Shown: in pieces, positions 32,261-41,131 of the stretch | How the letters are laid out: every line of letters starts with the position of its first letter | How positions within the stretch are numbered: position 1 is the stretch's first letter | Assembly (NCBI RefSeq): GCF_000266885.1 | Contig: NC_018020.1 | Coordinates: forward strand, 930,001-994,000 | Direction: 5' to 3' | Source of the DNA: Turneriella parva DSM 21527 | GTDB taxonomy: Bacteria; Spirochaetota; Leptospiria; Turneriellales; Turneriellaceae | DNA length: 64,000 nt | Notes under the pieces: model-generated | Database searches by the model: none | The model's input: the letters and a program-made list of their open reading frames with translations, nothing else | What the model was told of the DNA's origin: nothing | Position numbers and translations under genes: made by a program

Positions 32261-32676
32261 AATCTTACGTGATCGACACGAATTGCATACTCTCGTACGT
32301 TACCGATCGTAATACGCAACAACAGGCAATAATGCAGCCTTATTTTGAACAATGCTCCAATGGAACTGTTCAGTTTTTTATTCTTGAGAGCGTTAAGGTC
32401 GAGATGGTTTACGTATTAGATCGGGTCTACCGCGTACCAAAGCCCACAATTGGCCAGCTACTCAGAGACCTTTTCAGCTCACCGGGAATCAACTATGCAG
32501 TGAATACCGACGAGACCGAAGAGTTTGCGTTTTGGCCAGACAAAGTCAAAGACTACGGAGACGCAGTGCTTGCGCATTACGCGAAAAAAAGCCAGCTACC
32601 CGTCATGACTTTCGACCGGGATTTTGCAGGCCAGCTTAAGCACCTTTCGATCAAACACGTCTACTTGAAATCTTAG
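32257..32676 (+). CDS. PIN-domain toxin (VapC-like ribonuclease)
   Basis: A 139-residue PIN-domain protein. Acidic residues typical of the Mg-dependent ribonuclease site can be placed at Asp7 (YVIDTN), Glu44 or Glu49 (FILESVKVEM), Asp102 (YGDAVLAHYA) and Asp120 (MTFDRDF). Known PIN toxins cleave tRNA or rRNA. Pairing with an AbrB-type rather than a RHH or Phd antitoxin is known among VapBC modules. The gene ends with TAG, and a hairpin with AGAAGC/GCTTCT and GGCCT/AGGCC stems follows at 32676-32705. Confidence 0.9.
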   Translation: MKSYVIDTNCILSYVTDRNTQQQAIMQPYFEQCSNGTVQFFILESVKVEMVYVLDRVYRVPKPTIGQLLRDLFSSPGINYAVNTDETEEFAFWPDKVKDYGDAVLAHYAKKSQLPVMTFDRDFAGQLKHLSIKHVYLKS

Positions 32677-32705
32677 AAGCTCATGGCCTATTCAGGCCGG
32701 CTTCT
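32676..32705 (+). terminator. Hairpin after the toxin gene
   Basis: AGAAGC pairs with GCTTCT and, inside, GGCCT pairs with AGGCC around an ATTC loop; an asymmetric TCAT/G bulge separates them. It starts with the toxin stop region and is not followed by a U-tract. Confidence 0.45.
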
Positions 32706-32791
32706 GCTTGCGCGCAGCGCCTGACCAGCGGCGGTTTGGGACTTTTTAGAGAAACCCTGATTACGATTCGATCTTTCGGCTACCCGGTAAA

Positions 32792-33559
32792 CTACCTACT
32801 GCAACGTAGAGAAAGCAAATCTGCCTGAAATTCCATCGGCACACCAGGCTGCAGCTCAGTGCCCTGAAAGCTCTTATCGATAATCTTTCGTACTCCAAGG
32901 CCGACGCGCTTTGCCATTTCGGCTGGCAATGGTGAAATTGTGCGCACGTTGACGCGCGCCCCCGACGTAGTGCCGGTCAGACGACGCAAGTGTGGCCCGT
33001 AGTATTTTCCCTTGGCGCTCTTCTTCTTTTCGTGCTGCCAATCGGTATCAAAGATGATCATTTCGCCAAGACGCAGCGAAAATTGTTCTTTGCCGAGACT
33101 AGCAGACGGGCGGCCCTTGCCGTTGTGCATATTGTCAGAGCGTTCGACTACGACATTGCAGCGAAACTGCAAATCTGCAGCGGCGAGTGGTTCTGGCGCC
33201 GCTTCGAGCGCGAGCAGATCTCCCTTCACGCTTTCGCTCGTACCCGGAAAAACGCGAATCTGTGATTCTGCAGTTGGCGATGTGCGCAAATAGGCGATAA
33301 TCATGTGAGTGCCCTTGTTGGTGATTTTACGCAAGTGCGATCCATAACGCGTTTTGCCGTCCCATTTTTTTTTCTCGTGTTTCCAGTCCGTTTCAAACTC
33401 GACCAATGCACCTGCTGGCACATCAATCTCCTCTGGCCCGAGAACAGGCCTGGATGCAAACGCGCCGTCTCCACGCTCATAGATCACTTGGACTGAATGG
33501 AGAGAAGCCGTGAAAAGTATGAATGCCGTAACAGAAGCAAATCTGAATCGCTGGAGCAT
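32792..33559 (-). CDS. Exported protein with a duplicated TDWxHEKKK domain, function unknown
   Basis: A 255-residue protein with a signal peptide (ASVTAFILFTASLHS). It has two related halves of about 110 residues. In the first, ALVEFETDWKHEKKKWDG leads to YGSHLRKITNKG; in the second, EMIIFDTDWQHEKKKSAK leads to YYGPHLRRLTG. Both halves also start with similar GDGAFASRPVLG and HNGKGRPSASLG segments. No family is recognised. The invariant Asp-Trp-His-Glu-Lys-Lys-Lys and the His-Leu-Arg positions suggest a conserved binding surface in the periplasm or on the surface. Confidence 0.75.
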   Translation of the reverse strand: MLQRFRFASVTAFILFTASLHSVQVIYERGDGAFASRPVLGPEEIDVPAGALVEFETDWKHEKKKWDGKTRYGSHLRKITNKGTHMIIAYLRTSPTAESQIRVFPGTSESVKGDLLALEAAPEPLAAADLQFRCNVVVERSDNMHNGKGRPSASLGKEQFSLRLGEMIIFDTDWQHEKKKSAKGKYYGPHLRRLTGTTSGARVNVRTISPLPAEMAKRVGLGVRKIIDKSFQGTELQPGVPMEFQADLLSLRCSR

Positions 33560-33635
33560 GATATATGCGGCAGAAATAAGCGACGAGCGTCAATTTAAAT
33601 TTTGTAGCGGGTGCGCTGCGTGTACGGGCAGCTCG

Positions 33636-34334
33636 CTAGACTCCCTTCACCCCATACCACGCACAAATCATGAACGCTTGAAAAAACCGCACTGGTAGCC
33701 GAATACCGCTGGCCCTCAGAATACTCTCTGTCTCTGCAGGCGGCAAGACTGTCAGCATTTCGCGCAGTTGCACCGAAAGGTTGGCGATTGATTGAGGTGT
33801 GGCGCCCATGAGCGCCTGCACCGCCTGCCAGTTCTTGAGCATCGGCGTAAACTCTGGCGAATCGAGGTCGAAGCTGATTTCAGTGTTGATCAACATGCCG
33901 TTGGGCTTCAGGCGATCAGACATCGCCTTATAGAAGTCGAGCCTTTCGCCGCGCTTCACGAAATGCGCGACCAGAACGCTTAGGGCGATGTCAAAGTCCT
34001 CGCGCAGCGGTAGCCCGTGAACGTAACCGTGCACGAGTTCGCAGCGGCCAGAGACACCAGCTGCCGCAAGTCTTTCGCGGCAGACATCGAGCATTCCCTG
34101 CGCAGGGTCGACGCCCACGAATGTCCATTCGGGAAACGTCTCAGCTAAAGACAGAATTTCGGCGCCGGTACCGACTCCGACACAGAGCACGCGCGCGCGT
34201 AGCGGTGCGTCTTTGAGCACCAGTCGAATGAGAAAATGCATGTTCTCTGAAATGGCTGAAAGCTGTTGGTTGCGCTCGTCATATGCTTTTGCGGTGTTTG
34301 AGAAATGGTCAATAATGGGATTGTCGGCCTTCAT
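33636..34334 (-). CDS. Class I SAM-dependent methyltransferase
   Basis: A 232-residue methyltransferase. It starts ADNPIIDHFSNTAKAYDERNQQLSAISENMHFLI, has the SAM-binding VLCVGVGTGAEILSLAETFPEWTFVGVDPAQGML, and VLVAHFVK as the motif IV region. The fold is clear but the substrate is not. The layout resembles methyltransferases of the UbiE/Coq5 and TrmO-like broad group, so no specific reaction is proposed. Confidence 0.88.
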   Translation of the reverse strand: MKADNPIIDHFSNTAKAYDERNQQLSAISENMHFLIRLVLKDAPLRARVLCVGVGTGAEILSLAETFPEWTFVGVDPAQGMLDVCRERLAAAGVSGRCELVHGYVHGLPLREDFDIALSVLVAHFVKRGERLDFYKAMSDRLKPNGMLINTEISFDLDSPEFTPMLKNWQAVQALMGATPQSIANLSVQLREMLTVLPPAETESILRASGIRLPVRFFQAFMICAWYGVKGV

Positions 34335-34362
34335 GTTTTGGCGTAGCTAAAAAATAATCTTC

Positions 34363-34908
34363 TTAAAATAACAATCCTATACCCAAACCACCAGAGATGC
34401 CTGTAGTGTAGCCGTAATTGTAACCGTATTCATAGTAGCCCATGCCGAGCTCGCCATGCACGCTAAACCTCGAGGCGAGCACGAGCTCGAAACCCAGGTT
34501 CACGCCCGCATGAATATACTGGGTATTGAATCTGCTTTGGCTATAGCTGTAACCCCAATATGAAATCGCGGGGGCAATGTAGCTACGCATGTATGTGTTC
34601 GGCCCGGTAACGACCTGAAAGATATTAAAATGCACATCTGTGCCGATATTATAGAAAGTCTCGGTTGAATACTGTGACTTCGAAGGAAACGCCATGCCTG
34701 TCAGGCGGGCGTGCACCAACTCACCAAACGCATATTTGTATGTGACTCCCAGCCCGCCAATACTCGAGGCCTGAATGCCAACAACGTGTGGCCGACGTTT
34801 GTACGGATTCTCACCTTCAGATTGCGGCTGAGCGGATGCGGTCTGCGCGAATACTTGCAGCGAAAATACAGTTGCGAACATTAAACCGGTTATGATAGAC
34901 TTCGACAT
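34363..34908 (-). CDS. Small predicted outer-membrane protein
   Basis: A 181-residue exported protein with the signal peptide ITGLMFATVFSLQVFAQTASAQ. Tyr/Gly-rich amphipathic strands follow (YKYAFGELVHARLTG, FNTQYIHAGVNLGFELVL, MGYYEYGYNYGYTTGISGGLGIGLLF). The last residues alternate and end in Phe, as in OmpA-like 8-stranded barrels. It is not assigned to a named family. A 93-base gap upstream, in which I see nothing distinct, separates it from the large lipoprotein gene. Confidence 0.65.
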   Translation of the reverse strand: MSKSIITGLMFATVFSLQVFAQTASAQPQSEGENPYKRRPHVVGIQASSIGGLGVTYKYAFGELVHARLTGMAFPSKSQYSTETFYNIGTDVHFNIFQVVTGPNTYMRSYIAPAISYWGYSYSQSRFNTQYIHAGVNLGFELVLASRFSVHGELGMGYYEYGYNYGYTTGISGGLGIGLLF

Positions 34909-35001
34909 GAAGCATTCGCAAACCTTATGGGCAGTGAGTCAACAGAAAAGCAGCGATTACACTGGTTAAGCATTTCCGAGCTCGTCGAGGTCTGGCGGCT
35001 G

Positions 35002-37347
35002 TCAGAAATTCGCCCCGACGCAATCGGGGTCTGAGGGTGAGGTTTTACATAGTGGCCATGCGGTCGCGCGGGCACTGGAAGCATCGATTGTGCCGCTGCT
35101 GGTTCCGCAGCTGCCGCCAGTGTTGCTGCCATCACAGATGCCCATTGCCGTTTGGCCCGAAACGGCTCCAACCCAGTGGTTGTTTGTGAAGTTTAAAGTA
35201 CCTGCGGCTGCATAAAATACGTTGTTTCCGTTCGTGGCCGTGTTAGAGACGAACTGGTTATGGTTGACAGTCGCTGTAGTGCCGGTTGCGAATATGGCAC
35301 CACCTCTGACAGCTGCGTTTGTCGTGAACAGATTGTATGTCACTGTATTGTTGTTCCCGAACGTGAGCGCTCCCCCATTACTCAGGTTGCCAGTGCTGGT
35401 ATTGCCAGAAAAGGTATTGCGCGTCAGCGTGTTACCGAAGCCGTTGATTACCAGCGCTCCGCCGAATGAGCCGGCTGTCACGGCTGTCGCCGTATTGCCT
35501 GAAAATATGTTATTGATGACATTGTTGTTATTGGATAGCAGGTAGGCTGCAGCTCCGTGAGCGGTATTTGTCAGAGAAATAAAATTACCCTGAAAGGTAT
35601 TACCGGTCATCACATTAAAATCGCCCACAATGTAGAGTGCGCCACCCTGATGATTGCTCTGTGCCGAACTCAATGAGTTGTTGATGAACTGGGACGAGGT
35701 GATGATATTGGCGTCGCCGGCAAGATAGGCTGCACCACCTCGAAGAAAATTGGCCACGTGCGTTACAGAGTTGTTAAAGAACTTAGCAGAGTAAATTGCT
35801 GCCCGCTGTGTGGCGTACAAGCCACCACCGTAGAGAGTCGTGGCCACGGTGTTATTGAGGATGAGCGTATTTCTCAGGACGATCTGCTTGCCAGCAGCTT
35901 GATTCGCCGAGATGCCTGCGCCATTTGTGGTTGTCGTGCGATTGTTCTGAATGGTGCAATTGTCGAGATAGAGCGACTCAGCCGTCGTAATGCCGGGACC
36001 AGCGTATTCAACGATCACATATTGCAGCAGACTACCGCTACTGTAATTGTCTGAAGTTATCGTACTGCCGACGGCCCCTGTGGCAAAAATAATTCCGCCC
36101 CAATTGCCCGGCGTGGGTGAGGCGTTGGCTGAGGTGAAGACGACCTGCGCGCTCTGAGTGCCTTGCGCGGTTAAAGCACCACCGCTCGCCACCGTTATCG
36201 AGAATGTCGGGTTTACCAGGACAACCGTACCCGCCGAGATCGTCAGGGCACCTGTAATCGAGACATTTCCCGTGACACAGTAAGGGCTCTGGGCTGGTGT
36301 CCACGTTTCTGAAGTCACTGTTCCCGCGACTGAGGTCGTACAGCCGCTGGGTACAGCAGTCGTCGTCGCCTGGTACTGCAAGGTGCCCAGATTGTCCTGC
36401 ACGATGACCCGGTAGCTGTAAGTTTGGCCGGCGATTAGTCCGGCGGTATCCGTATAGTTTGCCGTCGGCAGGTAGATGGTACTCAGAAGCTGAAACCCGC
36501 TGCCAGAATCGCGGTACACCAGTGCCTGCGTTGTACCTGTGGGATAGTTCCACGTCACGCGGATTGCCGCCGCGGACTGGGCAAATGCCGCGAGCGCTAC
36601 GCTATCAAAGTAGACCTGAAACGTATTCGACAGTCCGCTCAGAGTCGCCGTGACCGAGTCTACGGCTCTCAGCTGCAGGCTCGTGTAAGAATCGGAAAGC
36701 GTGACCGAAACGGTAGCAACCCCGTTGACAAAACCTGTAACCGAAGAAGGAGTGATTGTTCCAGCGACGAGGTATGTACTCAGGTTGACCGTGCCATTGT
36801 ACGCCGTGTTGGTGGTATTATCTGAATTGGTCGCGGTTATCGTCAGATCAAACGGCTGGCCTTTGAACGCAGTACCAGGCGCAACAAGTTTGAATTGATT
36901 GAACACCACCTGCGAGCTTGCAGTGATGTTATTGCTGACAGTGGTGAATGAGGCATCGGTTGAATCTGTCACCCTCAACAGAATCACTTCTGTCGAGTTA
37001 AGGCTCAACGACGGATTATTGTACACCACGGTAAAATTCTGCGTGCCCAAAAACCATCCGCCGCCCGTGACACTCGAGAGTGTACCGCCGCCAACCTGCA
37101 GCGTGAGGTTTACCGGGTTCTGGTATTCTTGCTGTATACCTTCAGGTCGCACAGTATTGGTCGCCGTTATCGTCACTGTGAATGGTTGCCCCACGGTAAT
37201 CGGCGACGGCGCGGTGATCCTGAGACCCTTCGTGCCGCCGCTGGGAAATTTGAGATTGAGAATGTCGCTCGTAGAATAATCTTTGCAGGCGAAAAGCAGT
37301 GCGGCGATCAAAAAGAAGATCGTTCGATAAAATGCGTTGCGGGCCAT
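35002..37347 (-). CDS. Large lipoprotein with Ig-like, fibronectin-like and beta-helix regions
   Basis: A 781-residue surface-type lipoprotein. The signal ends in a lipobox (IAALLFAC) at about residue 21. Two tandem Ig-like domains cover about 35-150 and 150-245 (each begins LRITAPSPITVGQPFTVTITAT or LVAPGTAFKGQPFDLTITAT). A fibronectin III-like domain lies near 250-335, followed by a right-handed parallel beta-helix from about 385 to 740. This is built from Asn-rich repeats such as VITSSQFINNSLS, VMTGNTFQGN and VINNIFSGNTAT, as in Pmp-like and pectate-lyase-like proteins. Adhesion or polysaccharide binding is likely, but no catalytic residues were identified. Confidence 0.85.
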   Translation of the reverse strand: MARNAFYRTIFFLIAALLFACKDYSTSDILNLKFPSGGTKGLRITAPSPITVGQPFTVTITATNTVRPEGIQQEYQNPVNLTLQVGGGTLSSVTGGGWFLGTQNFTVVYNNPSLSLNSTEVILLRVTDSTDASFTTVSNNITASSQVVFNQFKLVAPGTAFKGQPFDLTITATNSDNTTNTAYNGTVNLSTYLVAGTITPSSVTGFVNGVATVSVTLSDSYTSLQLRAVDSVTATLSGLSNTFQVYFDSVALAAFAQSAAAIRVTWNYPTGTTQALVYRDSGSGFQLLSTIYLPTANYTDTAGLIAGQTYSYRVIVQDNLGTLQYQATTTAVPSGCTTSVAGTVTSETWTPAQSPYCVTGNVSITGALTISAGTVVLVNPTFSITVASGGALTAQGTQSAQVVFTSANASPTPGNWGGIIFATGAVGSTITSDNYSSGSLLQYVIVEYAGPGITTAESLYLDNCTIQNNRTTTTNGAGISANQAAGKQIVLRNTLILNNTVATTLYGGGLYATQRAAIYSAKFFNNSVTHVANFLRGGAAYLAGDANIITSSQFINNSLSSAQSNHQGGALYIVGDFNVMTGNTFQGNFISLTNTAHGAAAYLLSNNNNVINNIFSGNTATAVTAGSFGGALVINGFGNTLTRNTFSGNTSTGNLSNGGALTFGNNNTVTYNLFTTNAAVRGGAIFATGTTATVNHNQFVSNTATNGNNVFYAAAGTLNFTNNHWVGAVSGQTAMGICDGSNTGGSCGTSSGTIDASSARATAWPLCKTSPSDPDCVGANF

Positions 37348-37421
37348 AGTACGATTTCTACGGCTGAAACCGAAGCTGTGAAGTTGACCGCGTCAACCGA
37401 TATGAATCTGAAGCACCCCCC

Positions 37422-38330
37422 CTAATCAGGGGGTAATTCTTTCTGACTTTGACTAGAGTGCGGTGCGCTTAAGAAGAACAAATGCCCTGCCTCAGACCAG
37501 ACCACGCCTGCGGTAACGATAACTGCACCGAAGACACCGCGATTACTGAAAGGCTCGAGTGCAAGCAAGAAAGCGTATGCTGTCGCAAATACCGGTTCGA
37601 GCGCAAATATAACCCCCGCACGCGAGGGTGTCGTGAGCGGTTGAAAGCGCATCTGCAGCATGATCACAAACACCGTTCCCGGCAGAGTCAGGTACAAGAG
37701 CGCTAGCCACAGGTCGAGCGCGGGGGGCACATAGACGCCCTTGCCGAAAGCCATGGGTAAAGCCAGAAAAGCGACGGTAAGGCTTTGCAAAGTCGCGAGC
37801 GGCCTGCGCGTTTCGGCGTTACTCCACGCACCAACGCCGATAATGTAGGCGCTGAAGGCTGCAGCACACGCGAGGGTGAGCCAGTCGCCATAGTTCCAGT
37901 CCATGAAGCCTTCAGGCGAAGTCAGGTAATAGAGCCCTGCGAGCACGAGCACTGCGCCAGCCAGCGTGTAGCGCGAAGGCAGGCGCCGGTAGAGAATAAA
38001 ATAAAGAATCGGCGTAAACAGCACGAGCAATTCAGTGATAAACGCGGAGCGCGACGTTGTCGTGTATTCAAGCCCCATCGATTGCAGGGTGAAACCGATG
38101 AAAAAGAAGAAGCCGAGAATGGCGCCGCGCAGCCAAATGACCGGCGCCACACGAAATGCCGCGCGGCGATAGAGTACCGCAAAAATGATACCGGCAACGG
38201 CGAAGCGAAACGCAACGATGATCCAGGGTGTCGTGAAAGAGAGCGCAACTTTGACCGCGGGAAAAGTGCCACCCCAGATGACTGTGCAGAGCACCAGCAT
38301 CGTCTCGGGTCGGTAAAGTGCCTTTCGCAC
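37422..38330 (-). CDS. EamA/DMT family transporter
   Basis: A 302-residue inner-membrane protein with ten hydrophobic segments arranged as two EamA repeats. The first starts LCTVIWGGTFPAVKVAL and the second begins DWLTLACAAAFSAYIIGVGAWS. Typical DMT motifs such as AFRFAVAG and ALEPVFA are present. It probably exports a small metabolite or amino acid; the substrate is unknown. It lies 6 bases downstream of SMC. Its stop codon sits inside a C5/G5 hairpin (CCCCC-TGATTA-GGGGG on the minus strand). Confidence 0.9.
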   Translation of the reverse strand: MRKALYRPETMLVLCTVIWGGTFPAVKVALSFTTPWIIVAFRFAVAGIIFAVLYRRAAFRVAPVIWLRGAILGFFFFIGFTLQSMGLEYTTTSRSAFITELLVLFTPILYFILYRRLPSRYTLAGAVLVLAGLYYLTSPEGFMDWNYGDWLTLACAAAFSAYIIGVGAWSNAETRRPLATLQSLTVAFLALPMAFGKGVYVPPALDLWLALLYLTLPGTVFVIMLQMRFQPLTTPSRAGVIFALEPVFATAYAFLLALEPFSNRGVFGAVIVTAGVVWSEAGHLFFLSAPHSSQSQKELPPD

Positions 38331-38336
38331 TTTGCC

Positions 38337-41093
38337 CTAGCCGACAACGGCTTTGCTGAGTTCGACGCTGAGCAGTGTGCTGACGCCGGGTTCGTTCATA
38401 GTGACGCCGTAAAGAACCTGCGCCTTGCCCATGGTCTTCTTATTGTGCGTGATGAGAATGAACTGCGTGTTTCGCGCGAACTCATCGAGCAGCGTGAGAA
38501 AACGCCCGACGTTCTGCTCGTCGAGCGGTGCATCTATTTCGTCGAGCACGCAGAACGGCGAAGAGCGCACCATGTAGATGGCGAACATGAGCGCAATTGC
38601 AGTCATTGCCTTCTCGCCACCTGACATCAGCCTCATCGACTTGGTCTTTTTACCCGGCGGCGTGGCTTCAATTTCAATACCACTCGCCAGCGGACGGTCG
38701 GGTTCAAGCAGGTCGAGCTTCGCCTGGCCACCGTTGAAGAGTTTTCCGAATATTTCGGCGAAGTTATGGTTGATCTGCTCGAAAGATTCGCGAAACAGCG
38801 TTTCAGATTTAGCCTGAATCTCTGCCATCACCTTTTTGATGTCTTCTTGCGCCCTGAGAATATCGTCGACCTGCGTCTGCTGGTGGTCGTACATCTCTTT
38901 TATATGCCGGTGCTCTTCGATGGCAAGCTGGTTAATCTGCCCCAGGGCAGAAATGCCGCGCTGCAGTTCGGTCAACTTCTCTTTTTCATCGGCAAGTTGC
39001 ATCTTGCCCGAGGTAAACTGTGCAGAGAGCTCTTGCCAGGTTAATGTATAATCGTTGTAGATATTCTGCAGCAGAATATCGCGCGAGCCGCCGAGTGCGC
39101 CGATTTTGCCCTCGAGCTCGTTGATCGCCGTAAAGACTTCATCGGTTTTGCCGCTTTCGTTCTTCATCGTCTGCACAAGTTCGCGGCGCTTCTCTTCAGC
39201 CTTTTGAATATCGCGCTCGATGCCGGCAATGCGCTGCGTCTCTTTCTCGATGCTGCTCTTGAGTTTCTCAACTTCGCGCGTGAGGTTTTTCTGTTCTTGT
39301 GCAAGCTGCACAACGGAGCGGTCAATTTCGGTAAACTGAGCCCGCACAAAGCCCATATTGCTCTCTTCGTTGGCGATCTGGCCTGCGAGGTTCTTTTCTT
39401 TCTCTTTAACGCTCGTGATCTCGACATTCAGTGATTTGATATCACCGAGCAGCTTTTCACGCTCTTGTTTATTGGCAGATGTTTCGTCGGCGAGTTGCAG
39501 CTTGCGGGCAGTCAGCCTCGCGCTTTCTTTGGTCGTCAGGTCAATCTGCTTCTCGAGTGCGGTAATCTCTTCGTCGAGCTCTTCTTTGCGTGAGTGCACT
39601 CCGCCCTTCTCGAACAAGATCTCATAGAGACCACGGCTCATCTCGGCAAGCAGGTGTGCCTTCTCGCTGATCTTTTCGAAGATGCGGCTGTCTTTGACGC
39701 GTTGCAGATCTTTGCGCATCTGCGGTAGGTGGTCGTCTGGCGCAGCGAGAATCGCTTCAAGCGATGCGGATGTCTCGTTGCAATAGAGCTCTATCTCAGT
39801 AAATGCCTGCTCGCGGTTTTTGGCGGTTTTTTCCCAACGGCTTTTTTCGGCTTTGAGTGAGTCGAGCAGCTCGCGAATCGTTTCTTCTTGGCGGGCATGA
39901 ACCTCGTTGAGTTTCTTGGTTGCCTCTGCCTTTTCAGCCTCAAGGCGCAGCAAGTCGGCGTCGGCAGCGGCCGATTCTTCTGCGCATTCGTCGATGCGTT
40001 TTTGCAGGCGCGCAATCTCTTTCTGTATGTCTGACACCTTCAGATCGAGCTTCAACGTGAACTGGTTCTGTTCGGCGGCCTCGGCCTTGAGTTCTTTGAT
40101 ACGCTTTTCGAACTTGCCGATGCGCTCTTTGAGGCCGGCGAGCTGTGACGAGAATGAGGCCTTCTGCGTTTCTTTTTCTTCGATCTTCTGGCCGAGCTGC
40201 GCAATCTGCAGATTCGCCATCTGGCTCGACGTGTCTTTCTTGTGCAATTCTTCTTTAAGCGTGCGTTCGTCTTCGTCAAGCGCGGCCAGGCGCTCTTGCA
40301 TCTGAATCAGCTTCTGCTGAATCTTTTCTTTCTCGCCATGACGGCGGCTGAGCTTTTCTTTCAGGTCTTCGAGCTTGTCATTTGAATCGCGCACCATCAG
40401 GTAGCGAATCTTGAGGTCATGGTCTTTATATTTCGCCATGAGCGAATTATACTCGGCGGTCTTTTTCGCCTGCGCTTCTTTAATCTTGAGCTCGCGTTCG
40501 AGCTCGCGCTGAATATCTTGAATGCGGGTGAGGTTGAGCTGCGTGTTCTCGAGGTTCTTCTCAGCTTCTTCGCGCTGCGCCTTAAAGCGCGAAACGCCGG
40601 CAGCCTCTTCGAATATGAGGCGGCGGTCTTCGGGCTTGCTCGACAGAATCTGGTCCATGCGGCCCTGTTCCATGAACGAATAAGACGACTTGCCAATGCC
40701 CGTGTCGCGAAACAGGTCTTCGATCTCTTTGAGCGCCACACGGCTATCGTTGATGAAATACTGGCTCTGGCCGTCGCGGTAAAGCCGGCGGCCGACTTTG
40801 ACGTCGTCGGTGTCGATTTTTAGTAAGCGAAGACGATTGTCGAATGTGAGAGAAACCTGCGCGAAGTTTGCTGGTTTACGGGTGCTCGTGCCAGCGAAGA
40901 TGACGTCTTCCATCTTTTCGCCGCGCATGGTCTTGACCGATTTCTCGCCCAGCACCCATTTGAGACTATCGAGAATATTCGACTTGCCGCAGCCGTTCGG
41001 GCCGACAACGGCGCTGACCGAAGTGCTGAACGACACCTTGATCTTGTCGGCGAACGACTTAAAGCCGAGTATTTCGAGTTCTTTGAGTAGCAT
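38337..41093 (-). CDS. smc: Short SMC-type chromosome segregation ATPase
   Basis: A 918-residue SMC-family ATPase. The N-terminal head has Walker A GPNGCGKSNI near residue 32 and a Q-loop region. The C-terminal head has the signature LMSGGEKAMTAIALMF and Walker B FCVLDEIDAPLDEQN. Both arms are long coiled coils. Bacterial SMC is usually about 1150-1190 residues with a globular hinge of some 150 residues in the middle. Here the middle (about 400-520) contains no obvious Gly-rich hinge, only a short segment around KISEKAHLLAEMSRGLYEILF. The protein may use a reduced hinge. It would compact the chromosome with ScpAB. Confidence 0.9.
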   Translation of the reverse strand: MLLKELEILGFKSFADKIKVSFSTSVSAVVGPNGCGKSNILDSLKWVLGEKSVKTMRGEKMEDVIFAGTSTRKPANFAQVSLTFDNRLRLLKIDTDDVKVGRRLYRDGQSQYFINDSRVALKEIEDLFRDTGIGKSSYSFMEQGRMDQILSSKPEDRRLIFEEAAGVSRFKAQREEAEKNLENTQLNLTRIQDIQRELERELKIKEAQAKKTAEYNSLMAKYKDHDLKIRYLMVRDSNDKLEDLKEKLSRRHGEKEKIQQKLIQMQERLAALDEDERTLKEELHKKDTSSQMANLQIAQLGQKIEEKETQKASFSSQLAGLKERIGKFEKRIKELKAEAAEQNQFTLKLDLKVSDIQKEIARLQKRIDECAEESAAADADLLRLEAEKAEATKKLNEVHARQEETIRELLDSLKAEKSRWEKTAKNREQAFTEIELYCNETSASLEAILAAPDDHLPQMRKDLQRVKDSRIFEKISEKAHLLAEMSRGLYEILFEKGGVHSRKEELDEEITALEKQIDLTTKESARLTARKLQLADETSANKQEREKLLGDIKSLNVEITSVKEKEKNLAGQIANEESNMGFVRAQFTEIDRSVVQLAQEQKNLTREVEKLKSSIEKETQRIAGIERDIQKAEEKRRELVQTMKNESGKTDEVFTAINELEGKIGALGGSRDILLQNIYNDYTLTWQELSAQFTSGKMQLADEKEKLTELQRGISALGQINQLAIEEHRHIKEMYDHQQTQVDDILRAQEDIKKVMAEIQAKSETLFRESFEQINHNFAEIFGKLFNGGQAKLDLLEPDRPLASGIEIEATPPGKKTKSMRLMSGGEKAMTAIALMFAIYMVRSSPFCVLDEIDAPLDEQNVGRFLTLLDEFARNTQFILITHNKKTMGKAQVLYGVTMNEPGVSTLLSVELSKAVVG

Positions 41094-41131
41094 TATGCTT
41101 GAAGCCGTGTGCTCAGTTCTCTCATCACCTT

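Noticed and set aside
32021-32676. AbrB/PIN pair as the core of a larger defence island
   Set aside because: Neighbours are a lipid-hydroxylase operon and unrelated exported proteins; no restriction, CRISPR, retron or other defence genes are seen.
37785-38624. A 279-codon plus-strand frame antisense to the DMT transporter and SMC end
   Set aside because: Very rich in Arg, His and Glu, with no homologous motif; it is the complement of well-supported genes on the minus strand.
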